Assembly (NCBI GenBank): GCA_030612445.1
Contig: JAUWNW010000012.1
Coordinates: 1 to 39,934, forward strand
Length of the DNA: 39,934 nt
Origin: Candidatus Aminicenantota bacterium
Lineage (GTDB): Bacteria > Acidobacteriota > Aminicenantia > Aminicenantales > Aminicenantaceae
Direction: 5' to 3'
A program made the position numbers and the translations under genes. Numbering within the stretch: the first letter of the stretch is position 1; each line of letters starts with the position of its first letter. This document shows positions 1 through 8,927 of the stretch, one piece after another. The notes beneath the pieces are model-generated. The model was not told where the DNA came from. It searched no databases and worked only from the letters and a program-made list of their open reading frames with translations.

Positions 1-140
1 CTGAAAGGTAAAAAATGTCGATTACAAATTTATATTACATTGTGAATGAAATCGTGAATTGAATCACCATAAGAATCAGGGTAAAATGCTGCTTAAAAAA
101 ATGTATCATATATATCGACATTTTTTATGAATAGTTAAGG
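1..140 (+). mobile_element. MITE-like element, copy 1 (left end cut by window)
   Basis: The interior and right end match the copies at 5452-5597, 6417-6561 and 30333-30478. Shared blocks include ATTGTGAATGAAAT and ATATCGACATTTTTTATG, with a final ATAGTTAAGG. The first bases, CTGAAAGGTAAAAAATG, match the internal junction of the longer copies (about 1192-1217 and 10781-10795). The left module therefore probably lies outside the window. The last bases (AAGG, 137-140) form part of the ribosome binding site of the next gene. Confidence 0.7.
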
Positions 141-148
141 AGAGAACA

Positions 149-589
149 TTGAGTGAAAAACAGGCATCTCCCCAAATAGTAGTCGATCCGGCCCATCAAA
201 TTACCGGCCCTTTTATCGGCTTGCTTTTAACTGGGATTATAGGAGCAATATTTTCCATAGGAACTCTTATCGCCTTAAGCATCGGCACAGGCTTAAGTTC
301 CATAGCCGGAGCATATTCAGACTGGGCAAAAGAAATCCCCTGGGGTATTGAAAAATTTTACGAAGGCGCATTTGCTTTTGGCTTTTCCATCGTCGACATC
401 TTTATAGCAGCGTTGATCATCTACGCCGCCTTAAAAATGAAGGATCTCAAACACTGGGGCTTGGCAGTGGCCGCCAGTATCCTGGCCATGATCCCCTGCA
501 TCAGCCCCTGCTGCATCATTGGCCTGCCTATCGGGATCTGGTGCCTGGTTGTCCTGATGAAGCCTGAGGTCAAAGAGGCCTTTGATTGA
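149..589 (+). CDS. Small multi-pass membrane protein of unknown function
   Basis: This is a 146-residue protein starting at TTG, preceded by AAGGAGAG at 137-144. It has about three hydrophobic segments: residues 20-50, 75-95 and 103-138. The last contains two cysteine pairs near CISPCC and ends in a GLPIGIW..V.L.KPEVKEAF motif. That tail is common in small uncharacterised bacterial inner-membrane proteins, but no function is known to me. Its stop overlaps the start of the next gene (TTGA), so the two are probably co-transcribed and translationally coupled. The upstream region is a repeat element that overlaps the ribosome binding site. The gene call is fairly safe; the function is open. Confidence 0.75.
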   Translation: MSEKQASPQIVVDPAHQITGPFIGLLLTGIIGAIFSIGTLIALSIGTGLSSIAGAYSDWAKEIPWGIEKFYEGAFAFGFSIVDIFIAALIIYAALKMKDLKHWGLAVAASILAMIPCISPCCIIGLPIGIWCLVVLMKPEVKEAFD

Positions 590-1017
590 AGGCTGACTTA
601 GCCCCGCATCTTGTTATCCTGATTATCTGCAGCGGCATTATTGCCGCCGCCTTTATAATTACTCCGACAAAGACAGAGAGCCCCTATCTTAAAATAGGCA
701 GTATCCCCCTCCCGGATACATGTATATTCCATAATCTAACCGGATTGCCCTGTCCCGGATGCGGCCTCTCCCGGTCGATCGTTGCAGCTGCTCATGGAGA
801 AATAATCAGCAGTTTTTCTCACCACCGCCTGGGGCTGTTAACCTTAGCTTATATCCTGCTGCAATTTATTTTCCGCTTGGGATGGATTCTTTTCCCGAAA
901 TATGGACTCCGCTTCAGCCGTACAGGAAGATATCTCGACCGGAGTATAATCGGGCTGGCCGTCCTCTTTGGGCTTAACTGGATACTAACGCTTAGTAAAA
1001 TAGCACTTAGCACGTAG
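586..1017 (+). CDS. DUF2752 family membrane protein
   Basis: This 143-residue protein carries the hallmark of DUF2752, a Cys-rich GLPCPGCGLSRS motif at about residues 54-65 followed by an Ala-rich helix. There are three or four predicted membrane segments: residues 9-26, 60-72, 82-102 and 118-138. DUF2752 proteins are small inner-membrane proteins without an established function, often found beside other small membrane proteins, as here. The TTG start at 586 overlaps the stop of the upstream gene by four bases. No other start gives a full N-terminal helix. Confidence 0.8.
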   Translation: MKADLAPHLVILIICSGIIAAAFIITPTKTESPYLKIGSIPLPDTCIFHNLTGLPCPGCGLSRSIVAAAHGEIISSFSHHRLGLLTLAYILLQFIFRLGWILFPKYGLRFSRTGRYLDRSIIGLAVLFGLNWILTLSKIALST

Positions 1018-1087
1018 TTTGAACCAATCGCTGTAAATAAACAATGAAATAGGTTATAATGGGGAACTTCTGTGCTAATTGAGTTAG

Positions 1088-1340
1088 CCTGGATTATGCA
1101 CGACTCGAGGTTGCTGCAGATGCGAGGCAGAAGGTGCGAGGCTGTGGTACTTCACCGCAAGTACCCTGTAACGAAGCAGATGCATAGAGATCGGCTCGCC
1201 TGAATGGTAAAAAAATGGCGATTAAAATTAAAAATGAAAACGAGAAAATCGTTAAGATAATTATTATCGAAAAAATCTTGTGTATCGCTGAAAAGAAAAT
1301 AATAATAAAAACATCGCCACTTTTTTATGAATAGTTCAGG
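1088..1340 (+). mobile_element. Long MITE-like element, copy 2, with 4-bp target duplication TTAG
   Basis: The element starts CCTGGATTATGCACGACTCG and ends TTTTTTATGAATAGTTCAGG. TTAG lies directly on both sides (1084-1087 and 1341-1344), as expected for a target-site duplication. The left 130 bp (module B) contain a perfect GGTACTT/AAGTACC hairpin. The right part is an AT-rich stretch enclosed by TGGCGAT (1216-1222) and ATCGCCA (1313-1319). No coding sequence is seen. It fills most of the 1018-1369 gap; the remaining 1018-1087 holds only a possible TATAAT at 1055-1060. Confidence 0.8.
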
Positions 1341-1369
1341 TTAGATAAAACAGCACAATGGAGTAGAAG

Positions 1370-1780
1370 ATGACAGAATTTACCCTGAGTATCTTTATCA
1401 GCTGGGCTTTAGTAAACATCCTAAAACCTATAATCACCTGGCTTAAAAAAGGCCAATTAACCAAAAGCACTATTATTACAAGCGGGGGCATGCCATCCGC
1501 CCATACTTCCCTTGTTGTTTCTCTTTCCTCTGCTTTGTTTCTTGAAACAGGCTTTTCACTTCTATTTTGCATAGGGCTTGTTTTATCATTTATTGTTATC
1601 TATGATGCCCTGCATGTCCGCTCAGTTGTCGAGGAGCATTCAAAAGTCCTGAATAGACTTTTAAAAGAGAGAGGAGAAGACCCAACGCTGGCAGAAAGCG
1701 TAGGCCATACACCGGCAGAGGTGCTGGTCAGTATGGTGATCAGTATAATTATTCCGGTAGTAATATATTCATTCCTCTGA
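1370..1780 (+). CDS. DUF212 / divergent PAP2-family membrane protein
   Basis: This 136-residue membrane protein has the conserved signature of the DUF212 (YuiD-like, acid phosphatase/vanadium haloperoxidase-related) family. The blocks are SGGMPSAHTS near residues 39-48, YDALHVRS near 77-84 and GHTPAEV near 111-117. The full length agrees with the family, which has three to four membrane helices. Relatives resemble a reduced PAP2 phosphatase core, but activity has not been established to my knowledge. The start is ATG 1370 with GGAG 10 bases upstream. The repeat element ends 29 bases before it. Confidence 0.85.
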   Translation: MTEFTLSIFISWALVNILKPIITWLKKGQLTKSTIITSGGMPSAHTSLVVSLSSALFLETGFSLLFCIGLVLSFIVIYDALHVRSVVEEHSKVLNRLLKERGEDPTLAESVGHTPAEVLVSMVISIIIPVVIYSFL

Positions 1781-1987
1781 GAAGATAGCTTATCTTCCTG
1801 CGCTCAGACATACACAACTCATTGCAATCAAATAGATTTCCATCTTAGAAGGCCCTTGAAGTTTCATCGCAATAATCAGTCCTTTTAATAAATTCATCTT
1901 CCTCTCTGCTCCCCTTTCCTGCATTTCGGCTGAAGTGGATTTGAAATTTTATATGTGATATATTAGCAATTTGCCAGGAGGTGCGAC

Positions 1988-4369
1988 ATGACGTCTTCAC
2001 AGATCTATAATCGTTCAATGAGGCTTTTTGTTCCGGGTTTGCTTGTCCTAGGAATTCTTTTAGTTCCGCAACTAGTGGCGGCCGCTCAGGCCAGAATCGA
2101 GTCGACCGACCCGTTTCTGCGGCTGAAAAGTTACGAAGAGCATATGGCCATGAAGGGGACATCGATCTTTCAGAATCTTAAATGGCGCAGCCTCGGGCCG
2201 GACATCATCAGCGGGCGCTGCACCGACATCGCCGTCCCCAGGGGCGAGAAACATACTATATATGTGGGCGCAGCGTCGGGCGGGCTCTGGAAAACAATGA
2301 ACTCGGGAATCACCTGGGAACCGATCATGGAGGACCTGCCAACCGGTTCGATCGGCGATATTGCTGTCGCACCCACGAATCCGGATATTGTGTGGGTCGG
2401 GACCGGGGAGGCCAATATTTTCCGGTCATCCGTGGCAGGAATCGGCATCTATAAGTCGACCGACGCAGGAAAGACCTGGCATCACATGGGTCTTGCCGAC
2501 ACCTATACGATTGGCAGGATCGTTATCCACCCGAAGAATCCGGATGTTGTCTATGTCGCAGCCTCTGGTCATGAATGGACGGACAATGAAGAACGGGGTG
2601 TGTTCAAAACGACGGATGGAGGGACGACCTGGGAAAAAATCTTCTATATCTCGGAGAGGATAGGCGCCTGGGACCTGGTCATGGATCCTGAGAACACCGA
2701 GACACTCTACGTTTCCATGTGGAACCGGATCCGCAGGCCCTGGAGCGATCCGATACCCAGCCCGGGGGACGGAATCTTCAAAACCACTGACGGGGGCCAC
2801 AACTGGAGACAGCTCACTAAGGGGCTGCCCGACACGAAACTTACGGGAAGAATCGGGATTGATATCTCAAGAAGCAATCCCAACGTACTCTATGTCTTTG
2901 TTGACAACCACAATCCCGGCCGGCTTCCCAGAAAAGGAGAGCGCGATCCTTACGGGAGGTTAAGGACGGGTCGCGTGCTCATCGGCTCCGAAGTCTACAA
3001 ATCGGAAGACAGAGGGGAAACCTGGAATAAAGTGAGCCCCAATATGGACGGATGGGGCGGAACATACGGTTGGGTTTTCGGACAGATCAGGGTTGATCCC
3101 AACGATGAAGATACTATCTACATCATGGGCCTGAGCCTGTCCAAATCGACCGATGGCGGAAAAACCTATCAAAGACTCAGCTATCCCGAGCTGCACGGCG
3201 ACCATCACGGCCTCTGGATATGCCCCGATGATTCCAACTATCTGGTCAACGTCAATGACGGCGGCGTCAATATTTCCTATGACGGCGGGGAGACCTGGCG
3301 GGATTTTCACAGGAATATGAACCTGGTTCAGTTCTACAATGTGGCCTATGACATGGAGAAACCATTCAATGTGTACGGCTCCGTTCAGGACCACCCGACT
3401 TTTCGGGTCAATATCAGCTATGGGCTTCCTAGAAAGCGGGGGGAGAGGAGCCCGACCACTCGCTGGGAGGTCGCTCCGGGCGGAGAGGAAACCTATGTCG
3501 CGATTGATCCTACGAATCCCCATATCATTTATTCCGCTTCCAAATCGCAAACCGACAGGCTCAGCCGGTCCGAGTATACGCCCGGGCTCAACGGAATGTG
3601 GGTCAGCACGAAAATCAATCCCAGGGCCAAAGAGGGCGAGCCCCAGCTGCGGACCAAGTGGCTGGTACCTATCATTATTTCTCCCCACAATCACAGAGTA
3701 ATCTATTACGGCATGCAGTATCTTTTCAGGTCCGAAGACAGGGGTGAGACCTGGGCAAAGATCAGCCCCGATCTGTCCTATCAAGATCCTAGCATGGTAG
3801 GGAAGAGGCAATACGCCATCCCCCATCAATGCCTGACGACCATTTCGGAATCGCCCTTTCGCTTCGGCTTCATCTATGCCGGGACTGACGACGGCAAGGT
3901 TCATGTCACCATGAATGGCGGAAAAAACTGGATGGAGATCACCAAAGGACTTCCCTACAATAAAACCGTTTCGAGAATCGTCGCCTCGAAATATGATGAG
4001 GGAACGGTCTATTTGACGCTGAACGGTCGCAAGGACGATGATTTCGCCGACTATATCTATAAGTCCACCAATTGCGGAGAGACCTGGATGGACATCTCCG
4101 GGAACATCCCCGGAGGCCCGGTCAACGTGATCCGGGAAGATCCCACTGACAAAGATATCCTCTATATCGGAACAGACCTCGGAGTCTATGTGACCATTGA
4201 CGGCGGAAGCTCATGGCATGTGCTGGCCAACGGCCTCCCCACTTGCTATGTCTGGGACCTGATTGTTCATCCCCGTGATATGACCCTGGTCATCGCGACA
4301 CATGGAAGGGGCATGTATGTGATCGATGACGTCACTCCGATTCAAGAGTACGAAAAATCGACTGAATAG
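1988..4369 (+). CDS. Secreted sortilin/VPS10-like Asp-box beta-propeller protein
   Basis: This 793-residue protein has an N-terminal signal peptide (hydrophobic at about 13-31, likely cleaved after the Ala run near 32-34). The rest is a BNR/Asp-box beta-propeller region. At least ten S/T-x-D/N-x-G-x-T-W repeats are visible, including STDAGKTW, TTDGGTTW, SEDRGETW, SYDGGETW and TIDGGSSW. The fold resembles sortilin/VPS10 or exo-sialidase-like propellers. Such proteins are often annotated as glycosyl hydrolases, but I see no basis for assigning a substrate. It is probably periplasmic or secreted. The start ATG follows AGGAGGTG at 1976-1983. The gene is visibly richer in G+C than its neighbours, suggesting transfer. 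A relative is encoded at 38783. The stop codon lies in a fragment (GAATAGTTCAGG) of the repeat family. Confidence 0.85.
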   Translation: MTSSQIYNRSMRLFVPGLLVLGILLVPQLVAAAQARIESTDPFLRLKSYEEHMAMKGTSIFQNLKWRSLGPDIISGRCTDIAVPRGEKHTIYVGAASGGLWKTMNSGITWEPIMEDLPTGSIGDIAVAPTNPDIVWVGTGEANIFRSSVAGIGIYKSTDAGKTWHHMGLADTYTIGRIVIHPKNPDVVYVAASGHEWTDNEERGVFKTTDGGTTWEKIFYISERIGAWDLVMDPENTETLYVSMWNRIRRPWSDPIPSPGDGIFKTTDGGHNWRQLTKGLPDTKLTGRIGIDISRSNPNVLYVFVDNHNPGRLPRKGERDPYGRLRTGRVLIGSEVYKSEDRGETWNKVSPNMDGWGGTYGWVFGQIRVDPNDEDTIYIMGLSLSKSTDGGKTYQRLSYPELHGDHHGLWICPDDSNYLVNVNDGGVNISYDGGETWRDFHRNMNLVQFYNVAYDMEKPFNVYGSVQDHPTFRVNISYGLPRKRGERSPTTRWEVAPGGEETYVAIDPTNPHIIYSASKSQTDRLSRSEYTPGLNGMWVSTKINPRAKEGEPQLRTKWLVPIIISPHNHRVIYYGMQYLFRSEDRGETWAKISPDLSYQDPSMVGKRQYAIPHQCLTTISESPFRFGFIYAGTDDGKVHVTMNGGKNWMEITKGLPYNKTVSRIVASKYDEGTVYLTLNGRKDDDFADYIYKSTNCGETWMDISGNIPGGPVNVIREDPTDKDILYIGTDLGVYVTIDGGSSWHVLANGLPTCYVWDLIVHPRDMTLVIATHGRGMYVIDDVTPIQEYEKSTE

Positions 4370-4375
4370 TTCAGG
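4364..4375 (+). repeat. Terminal remnant of the MITE-like family
   Basis: The 12 bases GAATAGTTCAGG equal the right end of the element family. The TAG within them is the stop codon of the preceding propeller gene. It is too short to exclude chance. Confidence 0.4.
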
Positions 4376-4450
4376 CAGAAAAGGGTAGGCTCAGCAATAA
4401 TTTAACGTGGCCGGAGAGTAGATAGGGGAAGAAATAGAGGGCAAATCTGG

Positions 4451-5428
4451 CTATTCTTCAACTACCTTTTTCAATTCTTCTTGTAAAGGAGGAATTATTT
4501 TGAAGAGATCGCCGATAACACCAAAATCCGCAATTTTAAAAATAGGAGCATCAGGATCTTTATTGACTGCTACAATAAACTTAGAGGATGTCATCCCTGC
4601 CAGGTGCTGGATAGCACCTGAGATGCCAAATGCCATATACAGGTCTGGAGAGACCGTTTTCCCAGTCTGCCCGACCTGATTTTGATGGTCGATCCACTCA
4701 GCGTCAACTGCAGCACGGGACGCTCCTACAGCAGCATTAGGGAGAATACCTGAAAGTTCCCTTAACATATCAAAATTTTCCGGGCCTTTCATGCCTCTAC
4801 CGCCTGAGATTATTATCTCAGCTTCACTAATATCAAGTTCGTTTCCTTCCGCCCGGACAACCTCTGCAACCCTGTCTTTCACCTTATCGTCCCCAACATC
4901 TACTTCCTTCTTTATTGTCTCGCCGGTTCCTTCCGTTTTTTCCGCCAGGGGAAATACATTCGGGCGCAGGGTTGCCATCACCGGAGAAGATTTAAAGCGG
5001 AAGCTGGCCAGAGCTTTCCCAGCAAAAAGCGGACGGACAACTTCGAGCTCTCCGTTATTTACTTTGACCTGGGTACAATCGGAAGCAAGGCTTACGTCCA
5101 GTTTAGCAGCCAAGCGCGGAGCCAGATCTCTGCCCATAGCTGTAGCAGCCATAAGTAATATTTTGGGTTTTATCTCTTCCGTCAGGGAAAACAAAGCCTC
5201 TGTATATCCGGAAGGGGAATATTGGCTAAGAAGAGAATTATCCAATATATAGACCTTGCCCGCTCCGAAACTAAAAGCTTCTGAAGCAAGGCCATCCAGT
5301 GCGGATCCGACAAAAACCGCTGCTGTTTCCATATTCATTTCATCAGCAAGCCGTTTTCCCTCAGAAAGCGTTTCCAGGGATGCCTTTTTTATTTTTCCTT
5401 CTCTGACTTCTATGTAAACCAATAACAT
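4451..5428 (-). CDS. etfA: Electron transfer flavoprotein, alpha subunit
   Basis: This 325-residue protein is of normal EtfA length. The C-terminal FAD domain is clear, with [13 protein letters not shown] near residue 207, VGASRAAVD near 234, [12 protein letters not shown] near 253 and [13 protein letters not shown] near 267. The N-terminal half is the Rossmann-like ETF domain. EtfA pairs with EtfB to carry electrons between flavin dehydrogenases and a membrane or soluble acceptor. It may serve acyl-CoA metabolism or electron bifurcation here, but no acyl-CoA dehydrogenase is in the window. The start has AAGGAGG just upstream. It follows etfB on the same strand, separated by a repeat element. 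Confidence 0.95.
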   Translation of the reverse strand: MLLVYIEVREGKIKKASLETLSEGKRLADEMNMETAAVFVGSALDGLASEAFSFGAGKVYILDNSLLSQYSPSGYTEALFSLTEEIKPKILLMAATAMGRDLAPRLAAKLDVSLASDCTQVKVNNGELEVVRPLFAGKALASFRFKSSPVMATLRPNVFPLAEKTEGTGETIKKEVDVGDDKVKDRVAEVVRAEGNELDISEAEIIISGGRGMKGPENFDMLRELSGILPNAAVGASRAAVDAEWIDHQNQVGQTGKTVSPDLYMAFGISGAIQHLAGMTSSKFIVAVNKDPDAPIFKIADFGVIGDLFKIIPPLQEELKKVVEE

Positions 5429-5451
5429 CTTTTCCTCCTTGCTTCAACTAT

Positions 5452-5597
5452 CCTGCACTATTCATAAAAAATGTCGATATGTATTATACATCTTTTTTAA
5501 TCAGTATTTTACATTGATTCCTACAGTAACTCAATTTACTATTTCGTTCACAATATAATCTATATTTATAATCGACATTTTTTATGAATAGTGCAGG
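5452..5597 (-). mobile_element. MITE-like element, copy 3, with 4-bp target duplication CTAT
   Basis: This 146-bp element has CCTGCACTATTCATAAAAA at one end and its complement at the other. CTAT lies directly on both sides (5448-5451 and 5598-5601). Its interior is the reverse complement of the copies at 1-140 and 30333-30478. It separates etfB from etfA, and its end touches the etfB stop codon (complement of 5598-5600). On the minus strand it holds a TATAAT-like string inside the inner palindrome. Confidence 0.85.
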
Positions 5598-6380
5598 CTA
5601 TATGACCTTTGCTTCTTTATGTAAAAATTCTACCAACTTTTTAGCTGCTTCTTCAGGTTCTTCTTCAATTACTTTGCCCGCCTCTCTAGCTGGGGGATTA
5701 TCCATTTTAATTAACTCTAGCTGGGGTAAAAGTTCTTCCTCAGTCAGACCCAAATCCTGCAGGGAAATCAGGGGGATTTCTTTCCTTTTAGCCATCATGA
5801 TTCCTTTTAAAGTCTCATAGCGGGGTTCATTTAATCCTTTCTGCGCACTTATAACTGCAGGTAAAGGGAAGGAGACTTTTTCGGCAGCCCCCTCGATCTC
5901 CCGTATTGCAGTGCCTTGATTATCATCGATATCCAGCTTCGTGACTACATTGACCTGTGGTAAAGCCAAAATTTCAGCTACCATAGCTGGCACCTGGGAA
6001 TTGTCTGCCCCTACGGATTGTTTGCCAAATAGCAGCAAATCATAATCCGGGTATTTATCCTTTATCAAACGAGATATTATTTTTGCTATCCTCAATCCAT
6101 CATATGCTTCCGGAGCATCATCCTTAATTAAAACAGCCTCATCTGCTCCCATAGCAAGTGCTTTTTTTAATGTGACCTTAGCTTCATCCGGCCCAATAGA
6201 AAACACAGTAACCTTGCCACCGGCAGCTTCTCTCACCCTTAATGCTTCTTCCACGGCATATTCATCATACGGGCTTAAAACAAAATTTAGCTCTTCTTCA
6301 ATAACAGTATTATGCTCTCGGTCAATTCTTATTTTTGACTCAGTATCAGGGACTCTTTTCACAAAAACAAAAATATTCAT
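5598..6380 (-). CDS. etfB: Electron transfer flavoprotein, beta subunit
   Basis: This 260-residue protein matches EtfB in length and motifs. It begins MNIFVFVKRVPDTE, has DEYAVEEALR near residues 38-47, the nucleotide-binding region LLLFGKQSVGADNSQVPAMVAE near 115-136, and VISAQKGLNEPRYETLKGIM near 175-194. It forms the heterodimer with EtfA and binds AMP, or FAD in bifurcating forms. A strong ribosome site (AGGAGG) precedes the ATG. The gene is bracketed by two repeat copies: one begins at its stop codon and the other ends 36 bases upstream of its start. Confidence 0.95.
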   Translation of the reverse strand: MNIFVFVKRVPDTESKIRIDREHNTVIEEELNFVLSPYDEYAVEEALRVREAAGGKVTVFSIGPDEAKVTLKKALAMGADEAVLIKDDAPEAYDGLRIAKIISRLIKDKYPDYDLLLFGKQSVGADNSQVPAMVAEILALPQVNVVTKLDIDDNQGTAIREIEGAAEKVSFPLPAVISAQKGLNEPRYETLKGIMMAKRKEIPLISLQDLGLTEEELLPQLELIKMDNPPAREAGKVIEEEPEEAAKKLVEFLHKEAKVI

Positions 6381-6416
6381 ATTAACCTCCTGTCAATCAG
6401 TCGCAATGACAATTAG

Positions 6417-6561
6417 CCTGAATTATTCATAAAAAATGTCGATATGTATGACAAGTTTTTACAGGTCAATATTTTACACTGATTCCGATAGTGATTCGAT
6501 TGACCATTTTGTTTTCGATGTAATATTATTTATAATCGACATTTTTTATGAATAATTCAGG
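6417..6561 (-). mobile_element. MITE-like element, copy 4
   Basis: This 145-bp element has ends CCTGAATTATTCATAAAAA and the complement. Its interior aligns throughout with the copy at 5452-5597 in the same orientation. The flanks are TTAG on the left and CTAC on the right. They are not identical but both fit the YTAN pattern of the clear duplications. It lies between fabF and etfB. A TTGACC sits in the inner part on the minus strand, so it could carry an outward promoter for etfB; that is speculative. Confidence 0.8.
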
Positions 6562-6610
6562 CTACTTCTATATTAAAATATTGACAGATTTTAAGAATAA
6601 TTAATGCCGC

Positions 6611-7849
6611 TTATTCCTCACATCGCTTGAGGACGAGAGTGCCATTTGTTCCCCCAAAACCAAACGAATTAGTCAAGGCATAATTGACTTCGGCAGTACG
6701 GGCTTTATTAGGAACATAATCAAGGTCACATTCTGGGTCCGGATTCTCATAATTTATCGTCGGAGGAATCACCTGATGCTTCAGGCTCATGGCTGTAACT
6801 GCGGTTTCCATCCCCCCGGCTGCTCCCAGCATATGTCCAGTCATCGACTTAGTGGAGCTTATGGCAAGACCTACGGCATCCTTGCCGAAAACACGTTTAA
6901 TCGCCAAGGTCTCTGTTTTATCATTCCAGGGTGTTGAAGTCCCATGAGCATTAATATAATCAATTTCTCCGAAGTCTATGCCGGCATCTCTTACAGCTCT
7001 CTTCATCGACCGGTAAGCTCCATCCCCATCTGTCCGTGGAGCAGAAACATGATAGGCATCTCCGCTCATTCCATAACCAATAACTTCAGCATATATATCG
7101 GCTCCACGCTTAAGAGCGCTCCCCCTCTCCTCGAGGAGAATGATCCCGGCGCCTTCACCTACAATAAAACCGTCTCGATCCCGTTCAAAGGGACGGGACG
7201 CTTGCTCCGGCGCGTCATTTCTCACAGAAAGAGCCCGCATAGCACAAAACCCGGCAACACCTAAAGGAGTAATGGGCGCTTCCGCTCCGCCGGCAATCAT
7301 TATGTCGGCATCTCCCCTGGCAATTATCCTGAAAGAATCGCCGATGGCGTGAGTGCCGGTTGAACATGCCGTAGCTGTGGCTGAATTCGGCCCTCCGGAT
7401 TTTGTCCTTATAGATATCTGGCCAGCAGCTTCGTTGATTATACAAGAAATCAGAAAAAACGGAGATATGCGGCCCGGTCCTTTTTGCAACAGAGTTTTAT
7501 GGGTGTTTTCAATCGTACCAATCCCGCCTATCCCGGAGCCAACATAAACACCGGTGCGGTCTCCCTCTAAAGCTGACCGTTTAATCCCGGAATCATCAAC
7601 TGCCAGTTGCGCAGCAACAACAGCATACTGGATAAAAGCATCCATCTTCCTGGCATCTTTTCTGTCGATGAAAGCCAGCGGGTCAAAATCTTTGATCTCT
7701 CCCGCAATCTTGCTGGAATATCCTGATGTATCAAAGCGTGATATGCGAGAAATTCCACCTTTGCCCTCCACTAAGGCCTTCCAGTTGCTTTCCCGGCCGA
7801 TTCCCAGGGGAGAAACCAGACCAAGCCCAGTAATGACAACTCTCCGCAT
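6611..7849 (-). CDS. fabF: 3-oxoacyl-[acyl-carrier-protein] synthase II
   Basis: This 412-residue condensing enzyme elongates acyl-ACP with malonyl-ACP. The catalytic triad is visible: Cys162 in TACSTG, His302 in NAHGTSTPWND and His339 in KSMTGHMLGAAGG. I chose the ATG at 7849 (MRRVVITGLG) because it matches the usual FabF N-terminus and has AAAGGGA upstream. TTG 7891 and ATG 7885 are in-frame alternatives that would add 12-14 residues. It lies 50 bases after acpP as the last gene of the fab cluster. No fabD, fabH or fabZ is present in the window. Confidence 0.95.
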   Translation of the reverse strand: MRRVVITGLGLVSPLGIGRESNWKALVEGKGGISRISRFDTSGYSSKIAGEIKDFDPLAFIDRKDARKMDAFIQYAVVAAQLAVDDSGIKRSALEGDRTGVYVGSGIGGIGTIENTHKTLLQKGPGRISPFFLISCIINEAAGQISIRTKSGGPNSATATACSTGTHAIGDSFRIIARGDADIMIAGGAEAPITPLGVAGFCAMRALSVRNDAPEQASRPFERDRDGFIVGEGAGIILLEERGSALKRGADIYAEVIGYGMSGDAYHVSAPRTDGDGAYRSMKRAVRDAGIDFGEIDYINAHGTSTPWNDKTETLAIKRVFGKDAVGLAISSTKSMTGHMLGAAGGMETAVTAMSLKHQVIPPTINYENPDPECDLDYVPNKARTAEVNYALTNSFGFGGTNGTLVLKRCEE

Positions 7850-7899
7850 CGCAGGTCCCTTTAAAGGATTATAAGACACGTCCATAATCAAGCTTTTGG

Positions 7900-8142
7900 C
7901 TATTTAACAGTGTTTAAAACATACTCTATGGCTTTACCAACCGTAGTCAGTTTCTCCGCTTCATCATCAGGGATATCAAGATCGAATTCATCCTCAAGAG
8001 CCATGACCAATTCAACTGTATCCAGAGAATCCGCACCTAAATCATCAATAAAAGAAGCCTCTTCTGTAATCTGGTCCTCACTTATACTAAGCTTGTCCGC
8101 TACAATTGATTTAATTTTGGCAAAAAGTTCGTCTTTCTTCAT
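7900..8142 (-). CDS. acpP: Acyl carrier protein
   Basis: This 80-residue acidic protein contains the phosphopantetheine attachment motif [17 protein letters not shown], with Ser39 as the modified residue. It carries growing acyl chains for FabG, FabF and PlsX, all encoded beside it. A strong AAGGAGGG site precedes the ATG. Length and sequence are typical of bacterial AcpP. Confidence 0.97.
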   Translation of the reverse strand: MKKDELFAKIKSIVADKLSISEDQITEEASFIDDLGADSLDTVELVMALEDEFDLDIPDDEAEKLTTVGKAIEYVLNTVK

Positions 8143-8186
8143 TATTCCCTCCTTGATTTAAATTTGAAACTATATTCAAGCAGAAG

Positions 8187-8927
8187 CTACATAAGCATTC
8201 CACCATTTATACCCAAAACCTGTCCGGTTATATAGGCTGCCTTATCAGATAATAAGAACTTCACAGCATTAGCAACATCCTCCGGCATGCCAAATTTTTT
8301 CATAGGGATGATCTCCTCAAATTTTTGCTTAACAGCATCCGGAAGATTTTTTGTCATAGCAGTTGCAATATATCCCGGAGCTACTGCATTTACAGTAATC
8401 CCTCTTGATGCAACCTCCCGGGCGAGTGACTTTGTAAATCCAATGACTCCAGCCTTAGAGGCTGAATAATTAGCTTGACCGGCATTGCCCATCAAGCCGA
8501 CAACCGAGGATACATTGACGATACGCCCATATCTCTTACCCATCATGTGCCTGATAACCGCTTGGGATATATTAAACACTCCCTTCAGATTGACGGCAAG
8601 AACAGAATCCCATTCCTCTTCTTTCATCCGCATTAAGAGATTGTCCCGTGTTATCCCGGCATTGTTGACCACATGATGAATCTGCTCATGATTCTGAATT
8701 ATCCTTTTTACGACTTCAGATATTTGTTCCGTATTAGAAACATCCGCATAATAAGCAGTGGCTTTGCCTCCTCGTTCCCGTATCTTTTCAACTGCCTCTT
8801 CCAATTTTTCTTTTTGAACATCCAGCATGAAGACCTCTGCCCCGCTTTTTGAGAGCTCAAGGGCTATTGTTTCGCCAATTCCCTGGGATGCCCCAGTTAC
8901 GAGAGACGTTTTTCCTTTAAATTCCAT
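8187..8927 (-). CDS. fabG: 3-oxoacyl-[acyl-carrier-protein] reductase
   Basis: This 246-residue short-chain dehydrogenase reduces 3-oxoacyl-ACP with NADPH. It shows TGASQGIGE at 11-19 for cofactor binding, NNAG at 88-91, and the catalytic residues Ser141, Tyr154 and Lys158 (YSASK). It ends in GQVLGINGGMLM, typical of FabG. Its ATG overlaps the plsX stop by one base (TAATG), suggesting coupled translation. Confidence 0.95.
   Translation of the reverse strand: MEFKGKTSLVTGASQGIGETIALELSKSGAEVFMLDVQKEKLEEAVEKIRERGGKATAYYADVSNTEQISEVVKRIIQNHEQIHHVVNNAGITRDNLLMRMKEEEWDSVLAVNLKGVFNISQAVIRHMMGKRYGRIVNVSSVVGLMGNAGQANYSASKAGVIGFTKSLAREVASRGITVNAVAPGYIATAMTKNLPDAVKQKFEEIIPMKKFGMPEDVANAVKFLLSDKAAYITGQVLGINGGMLM

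Noticed and set aside
1336-1572. Minus-strand frame overlapping the DUF212 gene
   Set aside because: The plus-strand gene has the family motifs; the antisense frame starts in the middle of it and has none.
2052-2106. GAATTC, ACTAGT, GCGGCCGC and GTCGAC within 55 bases, resembling a cloning polylinker
   Set aside because: The reading frame runs through it without break and gives a sensible signal-peptide end (LVAAAQA). The sites are not in a known vector order or spacing, so it is probably chance in a G+C-rich gene.
2960-3904. Long antisense frame (314 codons) on the minus strand
   Set aside because: It lies wholly within the propeller gene, whose Asp-box repeats are unmistakable. G+C-rich coding DNA often leaves such frames open; it has no recognisable domain.
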